Source: Acidimicrobiales bacterium
Lineage (GTDB): Bacteria; Actinomycetota; Acidimicrobiia; Acidimicrobiales; Poriferisodalaceae
Assembly (NCBI GenBank): GCA_020439485.1
Contig: JAGQSP010000159.1
Location: forward strand, 1 to 7,144
Direction of reading: 5' to 3'
Length of the DNA: 7,144 nt
Positions within the stretch are counted from its first letter, which is position 1. The number at the start of each line of letters is the position of its first letter. Both the position numbers and the translations under genes were made by a program. The notes below the pieces were generated by a model that saw only the letters and a program-made list of their open reading frames with translations, was not told the DNA's origin and made no database searches. Of this stretch, positions 1-6,659 are shown in pieces.

Positions 1-217
1 TCTGTTCGGCCTTGACGGTGCCGTCCGCGTTCAGGAACAAGACGTAGACGGCGCCGCGGTCTGTTCCGCCGTCGTCGTCCCACAGAGCCCCGACTGCGAT
101 ATCGACGACACCGTCGCCGTCGAGGTCTCCGAGCGCAGTGGTGTCGTAGGCAAAGGCGTCGTCGATGTCGAGCGTGGAAACCAACCCGCCGCTGGCATTG
201 CCGATCTTCAACTCGGC
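1..217 (-). repeat. FG-GAP repeat set 3, first unit and start of second (cut by window edge)
   Basis: From residue 2086 the sequence reads AELKIGNASGG, then DDAFAYDTTALGDLDGDGVVD, IAVGALWDDDGGTDRGAVYV, LFLNADGTVK and AEQ at the edge. The FG pair is replaced by FA in this unit, while the calcium loop GDLDGDG and the DDDGG motif are intact. The AEQ at the edge is the start of another unit, so the propeller set continues beyond position 1. Confidence 0.85.
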
Positions 218-3200
218 GAAGACCCGTGGTGCCGCGCTGGTCGTCGGAAGGTCCAAGAAGTCGGGTTGGCCGTCGAAGTCGCTGTCGAGTGCGTCGCGTG
301 GGTGGCCGTCTGCGTTGGGGTCTGCGTTCTCTGCGCTGGTTGGCACGCCGTCGCCGTCGTCGTCGGGGTCGAGGTAGTTGGGTGTGGCGTCGCCGTCGGT
401 GTCTGGGCCGGGGTTGGTTGCCGGGTCGTTGTCGAGGTCGGTGTTTGCGTCCTCTGCCGAGTCGCACAGGCCGTCGCTGTCAGAGTCGTTGCACGCGGTC
501 GCGGTGAGGTCGAGGATGTAGACCGCGCCCCGGTCCATGCCGCCGTCGTCGTCATTGTTGGTGCCGATGACGATGTTCAAGGCGCCGTCGCCGTCTAGAT
601 CGCCCAGCGAGGCAACCGACGATCCGAACTCGTCGCCGTTGTCGAGTGGTCCAGTGAGGCCGCCGCCGGTGGAGGAGATCTTCCACTCGTCCTTGATGGT
701 GCCGTCGGTGTCGAGGGCGACGAGGTAGACGGCACCGCGGCCGGTTCCACCGTCGCCGTCGAGCTTCGCTCCGATAGCCAAGTCGTTGATTCCGTCGTCG
801 TTTAGGTCGCCGAGCGTTGCGACGGACCAGCCAAGGCTGTCCGAGTCGTCGAGCGTCGCGCTCAGACCTCCGGCGGTATCGGAGATCTTCTGTTCTCCCT
901 TGACCGTGCCGTTGCTGTTGAGGAACAGGATCGCCACGGATCCCCGGTTGGGTCCGCCATCGTCGTCGGAGGGAATGCCGACAGCGATGTCCTCGACACC
1001 GTCGCCGTCGACGTCTCCGATGCCGCTGACTGAACGCCCAAAGAACTCGAAGTCGCCGAGCGGCATCGCTAGTCCGCCGATCGTCTCCGAGATCTTCTGT
1101 TCGGCTTTAACGGTGCCGTCTGGGTTGAGGAACAAGACGTAGACCGCGCCGCGATCGGTTCCTCCGTCGTCGTCGGAATCTGCGCCGACCACCAGGTCGT
1201 TGACACCGTCGCCGTCGAGGTCGCCCAAACCGGCGACCGACCGTCCGAACACGTCGGAGTCGTCAAGCGAAGCGGAGAAACCGCCTGTGGTGTCGGAGAT
1301 CTTCTGTTCGGCTCTTACCGTGCCGTCGGTGTTGAGGAACAGGATGAAGACAGCGCCTCGGTCGGTTCCTCCGTCGTCGTCGTCCGGAGCGCCGACCGCC
1401 ACATCGCCGATGCCGTCGCCGTCGATGTCGCCGAGCGCTGCCACCGAATAACCGAATTGATCCGAGTTGGCCAGTGCTCCGCTGAGGCCACCCTGCGTGT
1501 CGCTGATCTTCTGCTCGGAGGCGACCGTTCCATCGGCGTTGAGGAACAGGACGTAGACGGCGCCTCGGTCGGTTCCTCCGTCGTCGTCCAGCGGAGCGGC
1601 GACGGCGATGTCAACGACCCCGTTACCGTCGAGATCGCCGAGGCTGGCGACGTTCTCGCCCATCGAGTCGTTGTCGTCGATTGGACCGACGAGTCCGCCG
1701 GTGGCGGATGAGATCTTCTGTTCGGCTGTGATTGGTGTGACAGACGGGCCTGCTTCGGTGTCGAGGTAGTCGGGCTGTCCGTCGTGGTCGGTGTCGAGTG
1801 CGTCGCGTGGGTCGCCGTCGGTGTTGGGGTCGGCGTTCTCTGCGCTGGTTGGTGTGCCGTCGCCGTCGTCGTCGGCGTCGAGGTAGTTGGGGGTGGTGTC
1901 GCCGTCGGTGTCTGGCGCTGGGTTGGTGGAGGGGTCGTTGTCGAGGTCGGTGTTGGCATCTTCTTCGTGGTCCCACAGTCCGTCGCCATCGGAATCGACT
2001 GCTGCTGCGGTGACGGTGGCTACCGCCGAGAACTCTGACGTGGAGTCATAGCTGGGCCCGGCGAGCTCTTCGGTCGCAGCGAGCGAGACGATGTCTCCCG
2101 CGGATCCGGTGTAGATGATCTGGAAGCTCTCGGCTCCCGAGCCGGTATGGACGATGGATGTCCCGGATTCGAAGACCTCGCCTTCGCCGTACGTGCTGGG
2201 GTCTGCGCCCGACGGGTTCGTGAAGGCCTCGACGCGATACGTCCCCGCGGGGACGTCCAGGTCGAAATCGACCGTCACGGTTCCGCCGGACTCGGTCGCA
2301 GAGGTGATCTCGGGATGGTTCAGTTGCTCGTTCGGACCAGCGTCGAGGTCGTCGGCGTCGTTCGGCGTGTGGCCGTCGCCGTTGAGGTCCCAACCCAGTG
2401 CGGTATTGGAGTGGATCGAGTTGCCGAGCGACGTGATGTTGTTGGAGTTTCCGTGGATCGACACACCCTCGTCGCCATTGTGGGCGATGGTGTTGCCCTC
2501 GCCAGGGCCGGTGCCGCCGAACACCACCTGGAGACTGTCGCCGAAGTTCAGGGTCACGCCATCGCCGGTATTGCCCAGCGCCGTGGTGCCGTCGGAACCG
2601 ACACCGATGAGGTTTGCGAGGAACGTCGCGCCTGGCGAAGTCAGGACCTGAACACCCTCGCCATCGTTGCCCGAGATCACGTTGTCGGTGACAATCGCAT
2701 TGAAGGCACCGTTCAGGTCGAGGCCTTCGTCGGCGTTGCCCCTGTCGAGCAGGCCGGTGACATCGGTGCCCAGGTAGTTGTTCTCGATGGTGTTGCCGGC
2801 GCTCAGCACCAAGAGGCCCTCTTGGCCGTTGGCCGAGATGACGTTGCGATCGGCTGGGTTGGGCCCGCCGATGGTGTTTGCGGTGGCCGCAGCGTCGACC
2901 TCGATGCCGTCCTGACCGTTACCCGCAGCGGTGGAACCGTCGGGGAGCAGGCCGATGTAGTTGCCGGCGATCGTGCTGCCCGAGCCCGACTGTACAAACA
3001 TGCCGTCTTCGTCGAAGTTGGTGATCGAGAACCCGCGCACCTCGACAGACGAGGCCGCAATGACCAGACCGATGCCGCCAAGACCGGCCGAGGTGCCGTC
3101 GACCCGGACGATGGGCGTGCTGGCGAAGCCGGGCTGCGTGCTCGCATCGATCGAGGCAGTCGCGGTGACCGAGGGCAGGTCCGACCCCGGAGAGATCGTC

Positions 3201-6200
3201 CACACACCACCCGAGTGACCGGACTCGGTGGCCGGCATGTCGAAGGTGATCGCGTCGATGGTTGCAGAGGCGTTGGCCTCCTGGATTGCGGCGCGAAGCG
3301 TGCATTCAGGGTCGCCCTGCGAGTTGAGGCCCCCGGTGTCGCACGATCCGTTACCCGGAACCACGTCGCCGAAGTCGTTGGTCGAGTTGACGATGGCGAC
3401 GGGGGAGGGGGACAGGTCGAGGATGTAGACAGCGCCAGCCGACGACCCACCGTCGTCATCGAAGGGAGCGGCGGCAGCCAGGTTCAGCGAACCATCGCCG
3501 TCGAGATCTCCCAAGCTGGACAATCCGACGCCGAACCAATCACTGAGGTCGAGCGTCGAGGCAAAACCGCCTGTGGTCGATGAGATCTTCGTCTGTCCGA
3601 CGACCAGGCCCGCAGAATCGAGCTGCAGCAGGTAGATCGCACCAGCGTCGGTGGTGCCATCGTCGTCGCGGGGCGCGGCGACGGCAATGTCGCCCACACC
3701 GTTGCCGTCGATGTCGCCGATGCCCGCGACCTCGTGGCCGAAGAACTCGTCGGTGGAGAACGTCGCCGACAACCCGCCGGTGGTCTGGCTGATCTTCTGG
3801 CTGGCCTTGACCGTGCCGCTCGAGTTCAAACGCAGCACCCATACCGCACCGAAGTTGGCGCCGCCGTCGTCGTCGCCGAAGGCGCCCACAGCGAGGTCCA
3901 CAACTCCATCACCGTCGATGTCGCCGATCGACGCCACCGAAGCTCCGAACAGGTCGCTGTCGTCGAGAGCGGGGCCGCCTCCGGCAAGTTCGGAGATCCT
4001 CTGCTCGGCCTTCACCGTGCCATCGACGTTGAGGAACAGGATGTGCACCGCGCCGCGGTCGGTGCCAGCATCGTCGTCCCAGTAGGCGCCGACGGCGATG
4101 TCGCCGACTCCGTCGCCGTCTAGGTCGCCCAAGCGTGCGATCGCCTCGCCAAACCCATCCGTGTCATCGAGGGTTGCTGCCAGCCCGCCGCTGGTGTCGC
4201 TGATCTTCTGCTCGGCTTTGACGGTGCCGTCGGCGTTGAGGAACAGGATGTGCACCGCGCCGCGGTCGGTGCCGCCGTCGTCGTCATAGACGGCGCCAAC
4301 CGCCAGGTCGGTGATGCCGTCACCGTCGATGTCGCCGATCGCTTCGACGGCTTCGCCGAAGTTGTCGTCGTCGTCGAGGGTTGCTGTGAGCCCGCCGGTG
4401 GTGTCGCTGATCTTCTGTTCGGCTTTGACTGTGCCGTCGGCGTTGAGGAACAAGACGTAGACCGCACCACGCCCCGAACCGCCGTCGTCGTCGCCGGGTA
4501 CACCCACCGCAAGGTCGGCTACGCCGTCGCCATCGAGGTCGCCGGGTGAAGCGGTCGAGGAGCCGAACCAGTCGTCGGCGGCCAGTGGGCCAGTGAGGCC
4601 GCCCGCAGTGGCCGAGATCTTCTGCTCGGCGGACACGGGAGTTGTCGAGCTCGCCGCGTCGACGTCTAGGTAATCGGGCTGGCCATCCCAGTCGCTGTCG
4701 AGGGCATCACGAGGGTCGTTGTCGCCGTTGGGATCTGCGTTCTCGGCAGCGGTCAGGATGCCGTCGTCGTCATCGTCGTCGTCTAGGTAGTTGGCCAACA
4801 GGTCGGCGTCGGTGTCGGGGCTCGGGGTCGTCGTCGGGTCGTTGTCGGCGTCGAGGTTGGCGTCTTCGTAGCTGTCACAGATGCCGTCGGTGTCGCTGTC
4901 GAAGCAGGCTGCTGCCGAGATCTCAGAGGTCACGCCGTACGATCCGGCCCCGAGGTCTTCGGTTGCGGTGAGCGTGACGATGTCGCCGACCGAGCCGCCC
5001 GTGTACTGGATCGAGAACGACTGCGGTCCTGACCCGCTGTGAGCGATGACAGCCGAGTTCTCGAACACCTCGGCCTCGCCGGCGCCTGTGATGTCTTTGC
5101 CTGAGGGGTTGGTGAACACCTCGACGCGGTAGTTGCCGGCGGGCACGTCGAGGTCGTAGTCGACGGTGACAGTTCCCCCTACCGACTCGCCGATCGAGGT
5201 GATGACCGGGAAGTTCAGAAGGTCGTTGGCGCCGGTGTCGATGTCGTTGGCGTCGTTCGGGGTGATGATCCAATCGTTCCCGAGCTGGATACCCAGCGAT
5301 ATGTTGCTGTGAATCGAGTTACCGATGATCGCGATGGTGTCGTTGGTTGCGTCCAAGACGAGTACGCCATACCCGTTGCGGTTGTGGGCAATGACGTTGC
5401 CTTCGCCGGCACCGTCGCCGCCGACCTCGATCAGGCTCGTGGTCTGGCTGATTTCCAGGCCTTGAAGGCCATTTCCGAGAGGCGTGGTGCCGTCCTGACC
5501 AACACCGATGTTGTTGCCCTGGATCGTGACCGTATCGACGTTCTCCCAGAGGTGGATTCCCGACAGGGTGTTGGCGCTGATGACGTTGCCCTGACCGCTG
5601 CCACCAATGGTGTGGCCGGTCGAGTTCTGGACCTGCAAGCCCTCTTCACCGTTGCCGAGCGGGGCGTTTCCGGTCGAGTCGACGCCGATGAGGTTGGCGG
5701 TGATGGTGGCGTTGTCCGCACCGTCGAACACCAGCACGCCGTCGAGGGTGTTGCCGCTGATCACGTTGAGGTCCAGCGTCACACCGGTCGAGTTGACGAG
5801 CACACCGCCTGCGCCATTGGGTTGGGCGTTGAGGCCTTCGACATCGGTTCCGATGTAGCTGTCGGTGATGCTCGAGTTGTCGGCACCCGGATTGGCCATG
5901 ACGCCATAACCCGACCAGTTGCCGATGGCAAGTCCTGCCATCGTCAGCTGTGCCGTGGCGTGAATGCCGTCGCCGGTTGTGGACGACCCGTCGAGGAACA
6001 CGACCGGGCGTCCCTCGGTTCCGTATTCGCTCTGTGAGGTGCCGACGATGCTCAGCTGTCCGGTGATGACCGGCAGGGCCGATGCCGGGGTGATCGTGTA
6101 CGACGCTGGTGATGCCGAATAGCCGGGCTCGGTGTTGGGCATCGAGAAGAAGATCAGGTCGCTGCCGCCGAGGGCATTGGCTTCCTGAATGGCGGCTCTC

Positions 6201-6472
6201 AGCGTGCACTCGGCGCTGCCCTGCGAGTTGATGCCACCCGTGTCGCAAACACCGTTGCCCGCGCTCGCGTCAGCGGCGTCGCCGGTCGAGTTCACCACGA
6301 AGGCCGCCTGAGCGCTGATGTCGCCTCCATCGTCGGCTGTCTGAGCGGCGACGGGCACGGGCGCGAGCAAGCCCACCAGCATCAGCATCGATGCAAGCGC
6401 GGAAGACAGGCGTCGGCGCCAAGAGCGGTGCCGGATGCCATTCGAGAAGCCAAGAGAACGCGGCGAGGTCAT
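1..6472 (-). CDS. Giant exported CSLREA / beta-helix / TSP3-like / FG-GAP mosaic protein (3' end beyond window)
   Basis: I see an open frame from the ATG at 6472-6470 to the left edge with no stop, 2,157 complete codons. The start is well fixed: an in-frame TGA lies at 6544-6542 and no ATG, GTG or TTG falls between. The only Shine-Dalgarno-like sequence is a weak GGTGGTG at 6490-6484. Domain order by residue: signal peptide 1-43; CSLREA 57-100; beta-helix 101-418; all-beta segment 419-522; Asp-rich TSP3-like segment 523-605; six FG-GAP repeats 613-1024; CSLREA 1025-1068; beta-helix 1069-1383; all-beta 1384-1492; TSP3-like 1493-1571; six FG-GAP repeats 1583-1993; TSP3-like 1994-2074; FG-GAP from 2086 on. 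FG-GAP and TSP3 repeats are known calcium-binding folds of extracellular proteins, so a secreted or surface-attached adhesive or structural protein is inferred. No catalytic motif is seen. The C terminus, where an anchor or sorting signal would lie, is missing. The frame is intact, so this is not a pseudogene within the visible part. Confidence 0.93.
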   Translation of the reverse strand, partial: MTSPRSLGFSNGIRHRSWRRRLSSALASMLMLVGLLAPVPVAAQTADDGGDISAQAAFVVNSTGDAADASAGNGVCDTGGINSQGSAECTLRAAIQEANALGGSDLIFFSMPNTEPGYSASPASYTITPASALPVITGQLSIVGTSQSEYGTEGRPVVFLDGSSTTGDGIHATAQLTMAGLAIGNWSGYGVMANPGADNSSITDSYIGTDVEGLNAQPNGAGGVLVNSTGVTLDLNVISGNTLDGVLVFDGADNATITANLIGVDSTGNAPLGNGEEGLQVQNSTGHTIGGSGQGNVISANTLSGIHLWENVDTVTIQGNNIGVGQDGTTPLGNGLQGLEISQTTSLIEVGGDGAGEGNVIAHNRNGYGVLVLDATNDTIAIIGNSIHSNISLGIQLGNDWIITPNDANDIDTGANDLLNFPVITSIGESVGGTVTVDYDLDVPAGNYRVEVFTNPSGKDITGAGEAEVFENSAVIAHSGSGPQSFSIQYTGGSVGDIVTLTATEDLGAGSYGVTSEISAAACFDSDTDGICDSYEDANLDADNDPTTTPSPDTDADLLANYLDDDDDDDGILTAAENADPNGDNDPRDALDSDWDGQPDYLDVDAASSTTPVSAEQKISATAGGLTGPLAADDWFGSSTASPGDLDGDGVADLAVGVPGDDDGGSGRGAVYVLFLNADGTVKAEQKISDTTGGLTATLDDDDNFGEAVEAIGDIDGDGITDLAVGAVYDDDGGTDRGAVHILFLNADGTVKAEQKISDTSGGLAATLDDTDGFGEAIARLGDLDGDGVGDIAVGAYWDDDAGTDRGAVHILFLNVDGTVKAEQRISELAGGGPALDDSDLFGASVASIGDIDGDGVVDLAVGAFGDDDGGANFGAVWVLRLNSSGTVKASQKISQTTGGLSATFSTDEFFGHEVAGIGDIDGNGVGDIAVAAPRDDDGTTDAGAIYLLQLDSAGLVVGQTKISSTTGGFASTLDLSDWFGVGLSSLGDLDGDGSLNLAAAAPFDDDGGSSAGAVYILDLSPSPVAIVNSTNDFGDVVPGNGSCDTGGLNSQGDPECTLRAAIQEANASATIDAITFDMPATESGHSGGVWTISPGSDLPSVTATASIDASTQPGFASTPIVRVDGTSAGLGGIGLVIAASSVEVRGFSITNFDEDGMFVQSGSGSTIAGNYIGLLPDGSTAAGNGQDGIEVDAAATANTIGGPNPADRNVISANGQEGLLVLSAGNTIENNYLGTDVTGLLDRGNADEGLDLNGAFNAIVTDNVISGNDGEGVQVLTSPGATFLANLIGVGSDGTTALGNTGDGVTLNFGDSLQVVFGGTGPGEGNTIAHNGDEGVSIHGNSNNITSLGNSIHSNTALGWDLNGDGHTPNDADDLDAGPNEQLNHPEITSATESGGTVTVDFDLDVPAGTYRVEAFTNPSGADPSTYGEGEVFESGTSIVHTGSGAESFQIIYTGSAGDIVSLAATEELAGPSYDSTSEFSAVATVTAAAVDSDGDGLWDHEEDANTDLDNDPSTNPAPDTDGDTTPNYLDADDDGDGTPTSAENADPNTDGDPRDALDTDHDGQPDYLDTEAGPSVTPITAEQKISSATGGLVGPIDDNDSMGENVASLGDLDGNGVVDIAVAAPLDDDGGTDRGAVYVLFLNADGTVASEQKISDTQGGLSGALANSDQFGYSVAALGDIDGDGIGDVAVGAPDDDDGGTDRGAVFILFLNTDGTVRAEQKISDTTGGFSASLDDSDVFGRSVAGLGDLDGDGVNDLVVGADSDDDGGTDRGAVYVLFLNPDGTVKAEQKISETIGGLAMPLGDFEFFGRSVSGIGDVDGDGVEDIAVGIPSDDDGGPNRGSVAILFLNSNGTVKGEQKISDTAGGLSATLDDSDSLGWSVATLGDLNDDGINDLAIGAKLDGDGGTGRGAVYLVALDTDGTIKDEWKISSTGGGLTGPLDNGDEFGSSVASLGDLDGDGALNIVIGTNNDDDGGMDRGAVYILDLTATACNDSDSDGLCDSAEDANTDLDNDPATNPGPDTDGDATPNYLDPDDDGDGVPTSAENADPNADGHPRDALDSDFDGQPDFLDLPTTSAAPRVFAELKIGNASGGLVSTLDIDDAFAYDTTALGDLDGDGVVDIAVGALWDDDGGTDRGAVYVLFLNADGTVKAEQ
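251..493 (-). other. TSP3-like Asp-rich calcium-binding segment, copy 3
   Basis: Residues 1994-2074 open with CNDSDSDGLC and continue with DLDNDP, GPDTDGDATPNYLDPDDDGDG, SAENADPNADGHP, DALDSDFDGQ and PDFLD. C1994 and C2003 flank the first loop as in copy 1. This copy follows directly on FG-GAP set 2, with no CSLREA, beta-helix or all-beta domain between. Its DNA is closely similar to copy 2, with a constant offset of 1,509 bases. Confidence 0.8.
494..1726 (-). repeat. Six tandem FG-GAP repeats (about 69 residues, 207 bp each), set 2
   Basis: Residues 1583-1993 contain six units of the EQKIS...GG...FG...GDxDGDG...DDDGG...GAVYxLFLNxDGTVK pattern. The FG pair varies: MG in repeat 1 and LG in repeat 5. 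Repeat 5 also has an altered loop, GDLNDDG, which keeps acidic ligands. Repeat 6 again ends ILDL, as in set 1. The DNA coding for DDDGGTDRGAV is nearly the same in several units, suggesting recent tandem amplification or gene conversion. Confidence 0.88.
1760..1996 (-). other. TSP3-like Asp-rich calcium-binding segment, copy 2
   Basis: Residues 1493-1571 begin DSDGDGLWDHEEDANTDLDNDP, counted here as two short motifs (DSDGDG and DLDNDP), and continue through DTDGDTTPNYLDADDDGDG, SAENADPNTDGDP, DALDTDHDGQ and PDYLD. The acidic loops match TSP3-like calcium sites. Unlike copies 1 and 3 it lacks both cysteines: A1491 and W1500 occupy the equivalent positions. Confidence 0.8.
1997..2323 (-). other. 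All-beta domain following beta-helix, copy 2
   Basis: Residues 1384-1492 start LNHPEITS and carry GGTVTVDFDLDVPAGTYRVE, FTNPSG, GDIVSLAATEEL and an AVATVTAAAV linker into the next acidic segment. It aligns along its length with residues 419-522. The fold is inferred as a beta-sandwich; the family is uncertain. Confidence 0.65.
2324..3268 (-). other. Right-handed parallel beta-helix region, copy 2
   Basis: Residues 1069-1383 contain NYIGLLPDGSTAAGNG, NTIGGPNPADRNVISANG, NYLGTDVTG, DNVISGNDGEGV, NLIGVGSDGTTALGN, GEGNTIAHN and GNSIHSN. These are the same coil motifs as in copy 1, in similar order, but with considerable divergence between them. The length is within about three residues of copy 1. 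No catalytic motif is recognisable. Confidence 0.8.
3269..3400 (-). other. CSLREA domain, copy 2 (internal)
   Basis: Residues 1025-1068 read VAIVNSTND, GNGSCDTGG and CTLRAAIQEANA, with cysteines C1044 and C1057 in the same 13-residue spacing as copy 1. CSLREA domains are normally near the N terminus behind a signal peptide. An internal copy with no preceding signal shows that the whole ectodomain unit was duplicated or fused. Confidence 0.85.
3401..4636 (-). repeat. Six tandem FG-GAP repeats (about 69 residues, 207 bp each), set 1
   Basis: Residues 613-1024 form six tandem units. Each has A-E-Q-K-I-S, a GG pair, an FG, a G-D-[LI]-D-G-[DN]-G loop, D-[LI]-A-V-G, DDDGG, and a G-A-V-Y-x-L strand ending in LFLNxDGTVK. 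The G-D-x-D-G-D-G loop is the calcium-binding hairpin of integrin-alpha-type FG-GAP beta-propeller blades. Repeats 1-3 are very similar; repeats 5 and 6 are more diverged, and the sixth ends in ILDL instead of LFLN, marking the end of the set. Six units would give a six-bladed propeller if the set folds alone; this is inference. Confidence 0.88.
4658..4906 (-). other. TSP3-like Asp-rich calcium-binding segment, copy 1
   Basis: Residues 523-605 open with CFDSDTDGIC, continue through DADNDP, SPDTDAD and NYL, then a run of seven Asp, AENADPNGDNDPRDALDSD, and finish DGQPDYLD. The repeated DxDxDG-type acidic loops match thrombospondin type 3-like calcium-binding repeats. C523 and C532 flank the first loop. 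This copy is more diverged in DNA from the other two than they are from each other. Confidence 0.8.
4907..5218 (-). other. All-beta domain following beta-helix, copy 1
   Basis: Residues 419-522 start LNFPVITS and include GGTVTVDYDLDVPAGNYRVE, a VFTNPSG turn, and GDIVTLTATEDLG. The pattern of alternating hydrophobic strands resembles an Ig-like or SdrD-B-like sandwich, but I cannot name a family with certainty. Copy 2 (residues 1384-1492) keeps the same landmarks, including DLDVPAG, FTNPSG and GDIVSLAATE, which shows that it is a genuine repeated domain. Confidence 0.65.
5219..6172 (-). other. Right-handed parallel beta-helix region, copy 1
   Basis: Residues 101-418 contain repeated turns with N-x-I-G and GN-V-I-S-x-N patterns, for example SYIGTDVEGL, NLIGVDSTGN, GGSGQGNVISAN, NNIGVGQDGTTPLGN, GEGNVIAHN and GNSIHSN. 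These spaced Asn/Gly/Ile motifs are typical of pectate-lyase-like beta-helix coils linked to CSLREA domains. I see no conserved polysaccharide-lyase catalytic cluster, so a structural or binding role is more likely than enzymatic activity. There are no cysteines in this stretch. Confidence 0.8.
6173..6304 (-). other. CSLREA domain, copy 1
   Basis: Residues 57-100 read as VVNSTGD, then NGVCDTGG, then CTLRAAIQEANA. This is the recognisable CSLREA-type N-terminal module that commonly precedes beta-helix repeats in secreted bacterial proteins. The two cysteines, C76 and C89, are 13 residues apart and may form a disulfide. A second copy with the same cysteine spacing lies at residues 1025-1068. 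Confidence 0.85.
6344..6472 (-). other. Signal peptide of the giant protein
   Basis: Residues 1-43 have a long basic n-region (R5, R14, R16, R19-R21), a hydrophobic core at about residues 25-37 (ALASMLMLVGLLA) and a small-residue cleavage region VPVAA before Q44. V41 and A43 fit the -3/-1 rule for signal peptidase I. RRR followed by Leu at 19-22 is only loosely Tat-like and lacks a full SRRxFLK motif, so Sec export is the simpler reading. The extended n-region is typical of large exported proteins of high-GC Gram-positives. Confidence 0.85.
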
Positions 6473-6521
6473 CGAACCGACATCACCACCGGGTCGCTTG
6501 CATGAGAACGCACAAAGGCGC

Positions 6522-6536
6522 TCGTGACAGTCACGA
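6522..6536. promoter_or_regulatory. Candidate operator: 15-bp palindrome upstream of the giant gene
   Basis: TCGTGACAGTCACGA has two perfect 7-bp arms around a single central A. It lies about 50 bp upstream of the giant gene's ATG, a position where a dimeric regulator could act on transcription. The regulator is unknown. A dyad this size can arise by chance, so the functional call is inference. Confidence 0.35.
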
Positions 6537-6659
6537 TCAGTTCAGTCGGCCGCGCTGACGGTCGGTTCAGTACTGCCCGTCGTGCCGCGCGTGTGCAGTC
6601 ACCGGCGCGGCAAGCCCACAGAGGGTGAAATTGGTTACATCCAGATCGACGCTCCGTAG

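Noticed and set aside
494..1726. Regular DNA repeats that could suggest a CRISPR or satellite array
   Set aside because: The period is 207 bp, it is in frame, and it encodes FG-GAP repeats; there are no short repeats with unique spacers.
208..1989. Several Thr/Pro/Arg-rich frames on both strands over the Asp-rich repeats
   Set aside because: They are frame-shifted or antisense readings of GAC/GGC/ACC-rich repeats (Asp codons read as Thr, Arg, Ser or Val). They copy the 207-bp repeat period and show no independent coding features.
2147..3583. Long plus-strand open frame of 478 codons opposite the giant gene
   Set aside because: It is antisense to the second CSLREA, beta-helix and all-beta region. 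Its composition (Val, Arg, Asp and Gly alternating, no domain) is what GC-biased codons give when read backwards. The minus-strand frame has clear domains throughout.
5219..6172. Beta-helix as a polysaccharide lyase or other enzyme
   Set aside because: The fold motifs are present but I see no conserved catalytic Lys/Arg/Asp cluster, and the context of CSLREA, TSP3 and FG-GAP is structural.
6344..6472. Possible twin-arginine (Tat) signal
   Set aside because: RRRL at residues 19-22 is arginine-rich but the surrounding residues do not fit SRRxFLK; a Sec signal peptide explains it.
6473..6600. Sigma-70-type promoter for the giant gene
   Set aside because: No -35/-10 pair with acceptable match and spacing was found on the minus strand; I prefer not to call one.
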